Assembly (NCBI GenBank): GCA_937139335.1
Contig: CAKZPN010000061.1
Span: forward strand, 1-64,000
Direction: 5' to 3'
Source of the DNA: an uncultured Roseicyclus sp.
Lineage (GTDB): Bacteria; Pseudomonadota; Alphaproteobacteria; Rhodobacterales; Rhodobacteraceae
DNA length: 64,000 nt
Below are positions 8,765 to 16,817 of this stretch, piece by piece; the stretch's first letter is position 1, and each line of letters opens with the position of its first letter. The notes beneath the pieces are model-generated. The model was not told where the DNA came from, made no database searches, and worked only from the letters and a program-made list of their open reading frames with translations. A program made the translations under genes and the position numbers.

Positions 8765-10005
8765 GCCGCGGCCCCCTTGCCGAACTCGAACAGGCGGTGC
8801 GCGATGCGGCGCTTCTGCACCTCTTCCGAACCTTCGGTGATCTTGTAGCGGCGGTGGTGGCGGTAGATGTGCTCGAACGGCTTGTGGCGGGAGTAGCCGA
8901 CGCCGCCATGGACCTGCATCGCGAAATCGGCCGCCCGGCAGACAAGGTTGTTGGCCATGTAATTGCAGATCGAGACTTCGTCGGAGAAGGTGGCCGGATC
9001 GGCGCGGTCCATCTTCCACGCGGTGCGGAAGACGTAGTTTCGGATCAGTTCGCATTCCGCATGAAGCTCGGCAAGCGGGAACTGGATCGCTTGCCGGGAG
9101 GCCAGCGCTTCGCCGAACACCTTGCGCTCTCGGGCATAGGCGACGGCCTCGGCGATGCAGTACCGCGCGGCCCCGGCGCTGCCGGCGGCCTGACGGATGC
9201 GGTTCTCGTGGATGAACATCATCGCGATCTCGAGGCCGCGCCCCTCTTCATGGAGGATGGCGCTATCCGGCACGCGGACGTCCTTCAGCGCGACCTCTGC
9301 GTGATCCGAGGGCATGTTGAAGGTCCAGTGGTTGTAGAGGATCTCGTGGCCGGGCGCGTCGGTCGGCACGACGAAGGCGGTGATGCCCCGTGCATCGCCG
9401 TCATTGCCGGAGGTGCGGGCGAAGACGAGGTTGGCTTTCGCGCGGCCGACCTGGCTGTTCCAGCGCTTCATGCCGCTGATGACCCAGTCGTCCCCGTCAC
9501 GCACGGCCCGCGTCTCGAGCCAGGTCGCGTCCGAACCGTGGCCGGGTTCGGTGAGCGCGAAGGACAGGTGGTTGTCGCCGGTGATGATGCCTTCGATGTA
9601 CTGGCGCTGCGCCTCGGAGCCGAAGCGGTCGATGGCCGGGACGATCGGAAAGTTGCCGACGATGGAGCTTTCGTCCTGCAGGTCGTTGTGCAGCCCCAGA
9701 CCCTTCGCGGCGAGGTGTTCGCGGATCGCGGCGTTCATCAGGTTGCCCGCGGCCTGCCCCCCGCAGCTTTCGGGCAGACAGAGCCTGAGGTGCCCGGCGG
9801 CGTCGGCGCGCCGCTCCATCTCGGCAATGACGGCGCGCCAGTCGTCGGCGGGGCGACCGTCATCTTCCCAATTGGTCCGCGCCCATTCCCGCCGGTGATC
9901 GAAGAAGCGGATGTTCTCCCGCTCCAGCGGCTTGATCTCGGCATCGATGAAGGCATCGAGTTCTGCGAGTTTCGCCGTGATCTCGCTCGGCAGGTCGAAG
10001 TCCAT
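8761..10005 (-). CDS. Acyl-CoA dehydrogenase, ACAD10/11-like
   Basis: This 414-aa dehydrogenase has FALTEPGHGSDATWLETRA at the FAD/substrate site and RKVFGEALASRQAIQFPLAE in the C-terminal domain. The C-terminal loop YKITEGSEEVQKRRIAHRL carries the glutamate at the usual catalytic position. An N-terminal segment of about 100 residues (RRADAAGHLRLCLPESCGG) resembles ACAD11. It is translationally coupled to the kinase gene downstream and follows the CoA ligase by 15 bases. Family knowledge suggests it removes phosphate from a 4-phosphoacyl-CoA to give the enoyl-CoA; the sequence alone does not prove this. Confidence 0.92.
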   Translation of the reverse strand: MDFDLPSEITAKLAELDAFIDAEIKPLERENIRFFDHRREWARTNWEDDGRPADDWRAVIAEMERRADAAGHLRLCLPESCGGQAAGNLMNAAIREHLAAKGLGLHNDLQDESSIVGNFPIVPAIDRFGSEAQRQYIEGIITGDNHLSFALTEPGHGSDATWLETRAVRDGDDWVISGMKRWNSQVGRAKANLVFARTSGNDGDARGITAFVVPTDAPGHEILYNHWTFNMPSDHAEVALKDVRVPDSAILHEEGRGLEIAMMFIHENRIRQAAGSAGAARYCIAEAVAYARERKVFGEALASRQAIQFPLAELHAECELIRNYVFRTAWKMDRADPATFSDEVSICNYMANNLVCRAADFAMQVHGGVGYSRHKPFEHIYRHHRRYKITEGSEEVQKRRIAHRLFEFGKGAAA

Positions 10006-10020
10006 CCGTGTTCTCCCGCC

Positions 10021-11661
10021 TCAGGCGCTTGCGTATTTGGCCGCCATGTCCTTCAGGACGAATTTCTGGATCTTGCCGGTCGCGGTGCGCGGGATCGTCT
10101 CGATCACCTCCACCGCCTCGGGCCAGTATTGCTTGGCCACGCCGCTCTGGCTCATCCAGGTCTTGAGGTCCTCGAGGGTGAAGGTGCCGCCGTCCTTCAG
10201 CGTCACGAAAGCGCAGCCGCGCTCGCCCATGCGGGCGTCGGGGTAGCCGACGATGGCGGCATCGGTGATGCTCGGGTGGCGGTAGAGGATCGATTCGATT
10301 TCCACCACCGGCACGTTTTCGCCGCCCCGGATGATGATGTCCTTGGAGCGGCCGTCGATCCGGATGTAGCCGTCGGCGTCCATGTAGGCGAGGTCGCCGG
10401 TATCGAACCAGCCGTCAGGGCCACGGCCGCAGAGACCCGGCATCTTGTAGTAGCCAAGGAACTGCTGCGCACCGCGGAAGTAGAGGCGCCCGGTTTCGCC
10501 CTGCTTCACCGGGGTAAGGTTCTCGTCGGCGACCAGCAGCTCTACTCCGTCGATGGCGCGGCCGTCGGTCGAGGCGGATTTCGTGTCCGCCATCTCGGGT
10601 TCGGTGAGGCTGCCGGACAGCGCCTCGGTCATCCCCCAGAGCGAGGAAACCCGGAGGTCGAGCAGCTTGCGGGCATTCTCGATCACCGTCGGCGGAATCT
10701 GCGCACCGCCGCAGAGAAAGGTGTTGAGCGTCGGCGGTTCCGCCCCGTCGGCGACCACCCGGCAGATGTCGGCCAGGAAGGGCGTCGCCGCGGCCATGTG
10801 CGTGACGCCGTTCTCGCGCATGATCGGCACGGCAGCGGCGCCGTCCCAGACATCGACCATGACGACCGTGCTGCCGAAATAGAGTGACTGCGCCATGACC
10901 GCCGCATAGCCCGTCATGTGGCCGAAGGGGGTCGAGCCGATATGGACATCGTCCGAGTCGAGGCCGAACCGCTCGCCAAGCGCCTTGCAACAGGCGATGA
11001 TCGTGTTGCAGCAGTGCATGGCGCCCTTGGGCTGGCCTGTGGTGCCGGAGGTGTACATGAGCACGCACATCGCGGCGGGGTCGATTCGGTCGACATCGGC
11101 GGCCGTGAGAGGGGCGGCGGCGGTCCCGTCGATCAGCTTGGCCCAGGAATTCTCGCCCGTGCCATCGACGATGATCACGTGCTCGAGCGCCGGCAGCTCG
11201 GAGCGAAGACCGTCAACCATCGCCTCGAAGTCGTGGCCGCGGAAGACCTTTGGCACGATGATCGCCTTGGTCTCGGCGAAGGTCAGCATGAAGCGCAGCT
11301 CGTGCTCGCGGAAGATGTGCATCAGCGGGTTGGGCACCGCGCCGATCCGGGTGAGCGCGTAGGCCGCGATCACGAATTCCGTCCAGTTCGGCAGCATGAT
11401 GGCGACGACATCGCCCTTGCCGATACCAAGCGCGCGGAACGCTCCGGCAGCCTTGGAAACCTCTGCCGCGAGCTCTGCGTAACTCAGGGTGCGGACCGGC
11501 GCGTCGAAGCCGGCATCCGCACGGTAGGAGACGATCGCCTTCTTGTCGGGGTCGGTCGCCACGGCGCGCTCGAGCAGATCGTCGAAGGTGAGGTCCTCCC
11601 ACCATCCCTGTCCGCGCATCGCCTGAGCGTGTGCGTCAAGATCGAAGCCGGTCTGCGTCAT
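10021..11661 (-). CDS. AMP-dependent acyl-CoA ligase, AliA-like (cyclohexanecarboxylate-CoA ligase type)
   Basis: The start at 11661 (MTQTGFDLDAHAQAMR) has a strong GGGAGGAG site 6 bases upstream; an earlier in-frame ATG at 11703 lacks one. The 546-aa protein has the ANL motifs LMYTSGTTGQPKGAMH, SSLWGMTEALSG and DGRSKDIIIRGGENV, plus the adenylation lysine in PRTATGKIQKFVL. The overall style, including the opening QGWW segment and NPLMHIFREHEL, resembles ligases annotated for cyclohexanecarboxylate. It heads the six-gene operon running to 5193 and is preceded by an excellent copy of the shared motif. Confidence 0.92.
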   Translation of the reverse strand: MTQTGFDLDAHAQAMRGQGWWEDLTFDDLLERAVATDPDKKAIVSYRADAGFDAPVRTLSYAELAAEVSKAAGAFRALGIGKGDVVAIMLPNWTEFVIAAYALTRIGAVPNPLMHIFREHELRFMLTFAETKAIIVPKVFRGHDFEAMVDGLRSELPALEHVIIVDGTGENSWAKLIDGTAAAPLTAADVDRIDPAAMCVLMYTSGTTGQPKGAMHCCNTIIACCKALGERFGLDSDDVHIGSTPFGHMTGYAAVMAQSLYFGSTVVMVDVWDGAAAVPIMRENGVTHMAAATPFLADICRVVADGAEPPTLNTFLCGGAQIPPTVIENARKLLDLRVSSLWGMTEALSGSLTEPEMADTKSASTDGRAIDGVELLVADENLTPVKQGETGRLYFRGAQQFLGYYKMPGLCGRGPDGWFDTGDLAYMDADGYIRIDGRSKDIIIRGGENVPVVEIESILYRHPSITDAAIVGYPDARMGERGCAFVTLKDGGTFTLEDLKTWMSQSGVAKQYWPEAVEVIETIPRTATGKIQKFVLKDMAAKYASA

Positions 11662-11707
11662 GAATGCTCCTCCCAAAGCAGGCCGCGACGGCGATCGCAG
11701 CAATATC

Positions 11708-11725
11708 GTAAACTAGCGTACCGTA
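11708..11725. promoter_or_regulatory. Shared operator-like motif, copy 3
   Basis: GTAAACTAGCGTACCGTA lies 46 bases upstream of the AliA-like ligase start and heads the six-gene minus-strand operon 11661-5193. Confidence 0.6.
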
Positions 11726-11750
11726 TATCACCATATCAGACTGCTGCCCG

Positions 11751-12539
11751 TCAATAGTGGAACCTGCCGGCGGGGTGCGTCGCCGAGATGCCGCCGTCGA
11801 CCGCCAGCAGCTGGCCGTCCACATAGGCTGCATCGTCCGAGGCCAGGAACGCGACTGTGCCCGCCATGTCCTCGACAAATCCGGGGCGCTGCATCGGCGT
11901 CAGCCGGCCGATCCGGTCTTCCTTCCCCTCGCGCCTTGCCCAGTCGAACATCGGCTGCGTCAGGCCGGTTTCGGTCAGACCCGGCAGGATGGCGTTCACC
12001 CGGACGTTGCGCCCGGCATAGATGCAGGCCGCGTTCATGGTGAGGTTGTTGATCGCCGCCTTGGCTGCGGAATAGGCCTCGGTCCCACCGCGGGCACGCA
12101 GGCTGCCGGTCGAGGAATTCAGGATGATCGACCCGCCGCCGTTCTCGGCCATGAAGGCTCCCGCGCGCTGACAGGCAAGGAAAGCCGGGATCACGTTGTC
12201 CCTGTACATCGCCTCCCATGTCTCGACGGTCTGCTCGCTGAAGGGAAGGGTGCTGTCGGTGTTGCCGACGTTGGCGAAGAAAATCCGCAATCCACCAAAT
12301 TCCGCCACGCAGCGGTCTATTGCCGCCTGCACGTGAGCCGGATCGCCGGCGTCGCCGACCTCGTGAATGGCCGTTCCCCCGGCGTCCCTGATCCTGGAGA
12401 CGGTTTCCTCCAGACGGTGCGCGGTCCGGCCGGTGACGAGGACCGGCGCCCCCTCGGCGGCAAAGCGGATCGCACAGGCTTGCCCGATGCCGCTGCCCCC
12501 GCCGGTGACGATGGCGGGACGTCCTGATAGTCGGTTCAT
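11751..12539 (-). CDS. SDR-family NAD(P)-dependent oxidoreductase
   Basis: The true start is ATG 12539 (MNRLSGRPAIVTGGGSGIG); the frame is open to 13094 only as an antisense shadow of the VOC gene. The 262-aa protein has TGGGSGIG for the cofactor, FANVGN in place of the usual NNAG, catalytic serines in LNSSTGS and YSAAK. The C-terminal end is YVDGQLLAVDGGIS. It is a single-gene minus-strand unit diverging from the VOC gene. The gap holds a weak copy of the shared motif. Substrate unknown. Confidence 0.9.
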   Translation of the reverse strand: MNRLSGRPAIVTGGGSGIGQACAIRFAAEGAPVLVTGRTAHRLEETVSRIRDAGGTAIHEVGDAGDPAHVQAAIDRCVAEFGGLRIFFANVGNTDSTLPFSEQTVETWEAMYRDNVIPAFLACQRAGAFMAENGGGSIILNSSTGSLRARGGTEAYSAAKAAINNLTMNAACIYAGRNVRVNAILPGLTETGLTQPMFDWARREGKEDRIGRLTPMQRPGFVEDMAGTVAFLASDDAAYVDGQLLAVDGGISATHPAGRFHY

Positions 12540-12596
12540 CGCGCGCTTCCAGATTGACTTCGGTGCAGGGCCAAGAATAAGGTAAGGAAGCTTAAA

Positions 12597-12614
12597 GTAA
12601 ACTAGTATTACAAA
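12597..12614. promoter_or_regulatory. Shared operator-like motif, copy 4 (weaker), abutting a start codon
   Basis: GTAAACTAGTATTACAAA ends immediately before ATG 12615. It keeps the left half GTAAACTAG but replaces the CGTAC core with TATTAC. Confidence 0.45.
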
Positions 12615-13043
12615 ATGCCCAACGCACTCGATCATATCGGCATCTTCGTGGATGACCTCGACGCGGCGCTTCCGGTCTACGCCACACTGGTCGGGATCGA
12701 GCACCATGTCCTGCGCGAAGTGCCGGAACTTGGCCTGCGGCTCGCCTTCTTCCGCGACCAGGGCGGGGCGATCATCGAACTGGTCGAGGCGCGCGGCAGG
12801 TCCGAGTTGCGCCACGGCGATGTGGTCGTCGCCCTCGAGGTGACTGATCTCGATGCAGAAATCGCACGGCTTGCGGCGGCCGGGATCCATGTCCACGACC
12901 AGCCCGCGACCGAAACCCTGCCGCTGCGGCGGGGCTGGATCACCAAGGGTGGCGGCCACGGCACGATCATCGAACTCTGCCCGAAAGGTGCGGTCGCGCG
13001 CTTTGTTGACGGCGCCCTGCGCAGCCAGACCGAAGTCGGCTGA
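12615..13043 (+). CDS. VOC-family protein (methylmalonyl-CoA epimerase/glyoxalase-like)
   Basis: This 142-aa protein has two beta-alpha-beta-beta-beta modules. The first is LDHIGIFVDDLDAALPVYATLVG with the metal-ligand histidine, and the second ends in GHGTIIELCPK with the glutamate ligand. Methylmalonyl-CoA epimerase is a reasonable match in length and start. That would suit propionyl-CoA made from methyl-branched chains, but other VOC functions are possible. No good ribosome site lies within 15 bases of the ATG, since the motif occupies that space. The message may be leaderless or poorly translated. Confidence 0.85.
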   Translation: MPNALDHIGIFVDDLDAALPVYATLVGIEHHVLREVPELGLRLAFFRDQGGAIIELVEARGRSELRHGDVVVALEVTDLDAEIARLAAAGIHVHDQPATETLPLRRGWITKGGGHGTIIELCPKGAVARFVDGALRSQTEVG

Positions 13044-13092
13044 ACCAATGAGGACAGGCTTTTTCACTTTTCTTCTTTGCGGCTCGAAAATC

Positions 13093-13110
13093 ATACGCTA
13101 TCGTACGATA
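13093..13110. promoter_or_regulatory. Shared operator-like motif, copy 5 (liv operon promoter)
   Basis: ATACGCTATCGTACGATA lies 123 bases upstream of the periplasmic binding protein start. It is followed by a short hairpin (13194-13211, GGGGGC/GCCCCC) and a GGGAGG ribosome site. Confidence 0.6.
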
Positions 13111-13233
13111 CGTTGGCCAAACAATTCCGGGGGCAGCGACAAGTACGGTTGAAACCGACGGCGACGGGGAGTGGCGGCGGACGATTCGGCCTTGGGGGCA
13201 TGGACGCCCCCGCATTAGGGAGGACTAAGCAAC

Positions 13234-14418
13234 ATGATGACCAGGAAACTACTTTGCTCCGTCGCAGTCGGAGCCTTGGCGGCGGGACCGGCGATGGCCG
13301 ATGTCACGCTTGGCTACCTCGCGGACTTGTCTGGCTCCACATCGGTGCTCAGCGGTGAGTCCTCGCGCGTGGCCATCGAGATGGCGATCGAGGATTTCGG
13401 CGGCGAGGTCTTGGGCGAGCCGATCGAGCTTTTGTCCGCCGACCACCTGACGCAGGCCGACACCGGCGCCAGCATCGTGCGCGAGTGGATCGACGTCGAA
13501 GGCGTCGATGTCGTGCTCTCGGCCGACAACTCGGCTGTCGGCCTCGCGGCGAGCCCGATCCTTGCAGAGGCGGGCATCCCGTTCCTGCACGGGGCGTCGA
13601 CCAGCGCGCTGAGCAACGATCAGTGCGAGCCGCTGCAGATCCAGGCGTTGATGGACACCTACGGCCTGTCGCGCGCGATCACGGTCCCCCTTGTCGAGTC
13701 AGGCAACGACCAGTGGTTCTTCATCACCGTGGACTACGCCTTTGGCCAGGCGCTCGAAGCCGCCGGCGCGGCCGCGATCGAGGAAGCCGGGGGCGCTGTC
13801 GTGGGCACGGTCCGGCATTCGCCGCAGGACATCGACTTCTCCGCCTATCTCCTCGAGGCGCAGGCATCGGGGGCAAACGCGATCGGCTTGGCGACCTTCG
13901 GGTCCTGGCAGGTTGCCATCGCCAAGCAGGCCGACGAGTTCGGCATGGAGCTTCCGCTGGTGCCCTATTTCCTCGGGATCACCGACGTGGAATCTGCGGG
14001 GATCGAGAACCTTCAGGGCATTCGCGGCGCGGTCCAGTTCTACTGGAACGAGAACGACGCGACGCGGGAATTCTCGGCACGCTTCGCCGAGCGCTACGGA
14101 CGTCCGCCGACCTTCACCAACGCGATGATGTACGAGACCGTGCGGCACTATCTCGAATCCGTCGAGGCCGCCGGCACCACGGAAGGTGTCGCGGTCAACG
14201 AGGCGTTCCGCGCCACGCCGATCGACATGATCCGCGGCGGCACGACCACCGTGCGCGAGGATGGCCGCCAGATCCGTCCGATGCTGATCTACCAGACCCG
14301 CGCGCCGGAAGAGGTCACCACCGACTGGGACTTCTTCGAGATCATCGGGGAAGCTGACGCCGACAGCCTGCTGCTGCCGCAGGATCAGAGCACCTGCCGG
14401 CTGTTCGGCGAAGGCTGA
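13234..14418 (+). CDS. ABC transporter substrate-binding protein, branched-chain amino acid (LivK/HAAT) type
   Basis: This 394-aa protein starts with a secretory signal, MMTRKLLCSVAVGALAAG, with likely cleavage after PAMA. The type I periplasmic binding fold follows: VTLGYLADLSGSTSVLSGESSRVAIEMAIED and the hinge block VDVVLSADNSAVGLAASPI. Although such proteins bind amino acids in many organisms, HAAT-family members also import aromatic and alicyclic acids. The operator and neighbours suggest uptake of the acid degraded by this island, which is inference. A strong hairpin right after the stop separates it from the membrane genes. Confidence 0.93.
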   Translation: MMTRKLLCSVAVGALAAGPAMADVTLGYLADLSGSTSVLSGESSRVAIEMAIEDFGGEVLGEPIELLSADHLTQADTGASIVREWIDVEGVDVVLSADNSAVGLAASPILAEAGIPFLHGASTSALSNDQCEPLQIQALMDTYGLSRAITVPLVESGNDQWFFITVDYAFGQALEAAGAAAIEEAGGAVVGTVRHSPQDIDFSAYLLEAQASGANAIGLATFGSWQVAIAKQADEFGMELPLVPYFLGITDVESAGIENLQGIRGAVQFYWNENDATREFSARFAERYGRPPTFTNAMMYETVRHYLESVEAAGTTEGVAVNEAFRATPIDMIRGGTTTVREDGRQIRPMLIYQTRAPEEVTTDWDFFEIIGEADADSLLLPQDQSTCRLFGEG

Positions 14419-14426
14419 GGGATAAG

Positions 14427-14456
14427 GGGGGCGGAGACCCCGCGGTCTCCGCCCCC
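14427..14456 (+). terminator. GC-rich hairpin after the binding-protein gene (attenuator)
   Basis: A perfect 13-bp stem (GGGGGCGGAGACC pairing with 14444-14456) encloses a 4-base loop. No T-run follows. It therefore probably stabilises the livK message or partly stops transcription, raising binding protein relative to permease, as in many importer operons. Confidence 0.65.
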
Positions 14457-14500
14457 TGTCCGTCTCCATTCAATCCAACGTACAGGAAGGTATCCGGCAC

Positions 14501-15253
14501 GTGGCCGAAGCAATTTTGCAGGCAAGGGGGATCACCCGTGCGTTCGGCGCCTTCAAGGCGGTCGACGGCGTCGATCTCGACGTACGCGAAGGCGAGATCC
14601 ACGCGTTGATCGGGCCGAACGGGGCGGGCAAGACGACCTGCTTCAACCTGCTCACGGGCGACATGCCGGTCACGGCGGGCGAGATCCGGTTCGACGGCGC
14701 GTCCATCACGAAACTCGCGACGCACGAAATCGCGCGGCGCGGTCTGGTGCGCAGCTACCAGATCTCGTCGATCTTCCCGGCCTTCACCGCGCTCAACAAT
14801 GTCCGCTTCGCCCTGCAACAGCAGCGGTCGAGCAATTTCGATTTCTGGCGTTCCGAGCTGCGGCTGGAACGGTTCAACGACCGCGCCATGGAGCTGCTGG
14901 AAGACCTGGGCCTCGCCCAATGGGCGCATGCGCGCGCCGGCGATCTGCCCTACGGCCGCAAGCGCGCGCTGGAGATCGCGACCACCCTCGCGCTCGACCC
15001 CAAGCTGATCCTGCTGGACGAGCCGACTTCGGGCATGGGTCGCGAGGACATCGGCCGGGTGACCGAGCTGATCCGCAAGATCGCCAAAGGCCGCTCGGTG
15101 CTGATGGTCGAACACAACCTGCCGGTGGTGCAGGGTCTGTGCGATCGTGTGACCGTGCTGGCGCGCGGGCGGGTCATCGCGCAGGGCAATTACGCTGAGG
15201 TCGCCGGAAACGACCTCGTCGTCGAAGCCTATCTGGGGACGGCACATGCTTGA
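14501..15253 (+). CDS. livG: ABC transporter ATP-binding protein, LivG type
   Basis: This 250-aa ATPase begins at GTG 14501 after AGGAAGG. Walker A is GPNGAGKTTCFNLLTG, the Walker B region LILLDEPTSGM and the switch histidine VEHN. The signature loop reads LPYGRKRALEIATTLA rather than the canonical LSGGQ, which is usual for LivG. It pairs with LivF in the transporter and overlaps livF by 8 bases. It follows the attenuator hairpin. Confidence 0.93.
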   Translation: MAEAILQARGITRAFGAFKAVDGVDLDVREGEIHALIGPNGAGKTTCFNLLTGDMPVTAGEIRFDGASITKLATHEIARRGLVRSYQISSIFPAFTALNNVRFALQQQRSSNFDFWRSELRLERFNDRAMELLEDLGLAQWAHARAGDLPYGRKRALEIATTLALDPKLILLDEPTSGMGREDIGRVTELIRKIAKGRSVLMVEHNLPVVQGLCDRVTVLARGRVIAQGNYAEVAGNDLVVEAYLGTAHA

Positions 15254-15938
15254 GATCCGCAGCCTCAACGCCTGGTACGGCGAAAGCCACGTGCTCCACG
15301 ACCTCGACATGGATGTGCCGGAGGGCAAGGTGGTCTCGCTTCTGGGCCGCAACGGCGCCGGCAAGACCACGACCATGCGCACCCTCATGGGCCTGATGGA
15401 CCGCACGACGGGGCGCATCAACTATGGCGGCAGCGACTTGCTGAAACTGCGCCCCGACCGGATCGCCCGCAAGGGGCTGGCCCTGTGCCCCGAGGATCGC
15501 GGCATCTTTCCGTCGCTCACCGTGACCGAGAACCTGTTCCTGCCGCCGGTGATCGCCGAGGGCGGCATGCCGATCGAACATATCTACGAGCTGTTCCCGA
15601 ACATCAAGGAACGCGGATCGAGCCGCGGCACGGACCTGTCGGGCGGGGAACAGCAGATGCTGGCGATCGCCCGGATCCTGCGCACCGGCGCGCGGTTTTT
15701 GCTGCTCGACGAGCCGACCGAGGGCCTGGCCCCGGTCATCGTCCAGCAGATCTCGCGCACGCTCGCCGAGATCAAGGAGCGCGGCTACACCGTGTTGCTG
15801 GTCGAACAGAAGGCTCATTTCGTCGATGGCATCGCCGACGTTCACTACCTGATCGAGAACGGCTCGATCGTGGACCGGCTCGAGAGCGCCGAGTTCCACG
15901 CCAACATCGACCGCGTCGACAAGCTTCTGGGGGTCTGA
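15246..15938 (+). CDS. livF: ABC transporter ATP-binding protein, LivF type
   Basis: This 230-aa ATPase has Walker A GRNGAGKTTTMRTLMG, the signature TDLSGGEQQMLAIARIL, Walker B FLLLDEPTEGLAP and the switch VEQK. These features separate it from the LivG partner upstream. It overlaps livG by 8 bases and is directly abutted by the permease start, so the set is translationally coupled. Confidence 0.95.
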   Translation: MLEIRSLNAWYGESHVLHDLDMDVPEGKVVSLLGRNGAGKTTTMRTLMGLMDRTTGRINYGGSDLLKLRPDRIARKGLALCPEDRGIFPSLTVTENLFLPPVIAEGGMPIEHIYELFPNIKERGSSRGTDLSGGEQQMLAIARILRTGARFLLLDEPTEGLAPVIVQQISRTLAEIKERGYTVLLVEQKAHFVDGIADVHYLIENGSIVDRLESAEFHANIDRVDKLLGV

Positions 15939-16817
15939 ATGTTCGACATCAACGTTAACCTCATACTCGGCCAGATGGTGCTCGGCATGGTGAACGGGGT
16001 GTTCTACGCCATCCTGTCGCTCGGCGTCGCGATCATCTTCGGGCTGCTCGGGGTGATCAATTTCGCGCACGGCGTCTTCTTCATGCTGGGCGCCTTCGTG
16101 GCCTACGGGCTCCTGCAATTCTTCGGGCTGGGATACTGGCCCGCCCTGATCCTGGTGCCGATGATCGTCGGTGCGCTCGGGATCGTGCTGGAGGTGCTGC
16201 TGATCCGGCACCTCTACCGGCTCGAACACCTCTACGGCCTCCTGCTGACGCTGGGCATGGCGCTGGCCATCGAGGGGTTCGTTCGCATCGTCTTCGGGCC
16301 GCAGGGCCTGCCCTATTCGATGCCCGACAACCTGCGCGGTGCGGTGAACCTGGGCTTCATGTTCCTGCCCTATTACCGGGCCTGGGTCGTCGTGGCGGGT
16401 GTCATCCTGTGCTTCGCCACCTGGTACGTGATCGAACAGACCCCGCTGGGCGCCAAGCTGCGCGCGGCCACCGACAACCCCAAGCTGGTGCAGGCCTTCG
16501 GCATCAACGTGCCGGTCATGCTGACGCTCACCTACGGGGCCGGTGTCGCGCTGGCCGGGTTCGCCGGGGTCATGGCCGCGCCGATCCTGTCCGTCGATCC
16601 GTCGATGGGCACGAACATCGTCATCATCGCCTTCGCCGTGGTGGTGATCGGGGGCATGGGCTCGATTCTCGGGGCGATCCTCACCGGTTTCGGTCTCGGC
16701 ATCCTCGAAGGCTTCACCAAGGCCATCTACTCTGAGGCCTCTTCAACTGTCATCTTCGTCGTCATGGTCATCGTCCTCGTGACGCGGCCGCGCGGCCTGT
16801 TCGGGAAAGTCGGATGA
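15939..16817 (+). CDS. livH: Branched-chain amino acid-type ABC permease, LivH
   Basis: This 292-aa integral membrane protein has about eight hydrophobic spans. The family start is LGMVNGVFYAILSLGVAIIF followed by GVINFAHGVFFMLGAF, and the coupling-loop glycine-rich segment is VVVIGGMGSILGAILTG. It forms the channel together with LivM. It starts one base after the livF stop and overlaps livM by ATGA. Confidence 0.95.
   Translation: MFDINVNLILGQMVLGMVNGVFYAILSLGVAIIFGLLGVINFAHGVFFMLGAFVAYGLLQFFGLGYWPALILVPMIVGALGIVLEVLLIRHLYRLEHLYGLLLTLGMALAIEGFVRIVFGPQGLPYSMPDNLRGAVNLGFMFLPYYRAWVVVAGVILCFATWYVIEQTPLGAKLRAATDNPKLVQAFGINVPVMLTLTYGAGVALAGFAGVMAAPILSVDPSMGTNIVIIAFAVVVIGGMGSILGAILTGFGLGILEGFTKAIYSEASSTVIFVVMVIVLVTRPRGLFGKVG

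Noticed and set aside
8797..10887. 696-codon plus-strand frame antisense to the ACAD11-like and ligase genes
   Set aside because: It spans two real genes on the opposite strand and shows no domain.
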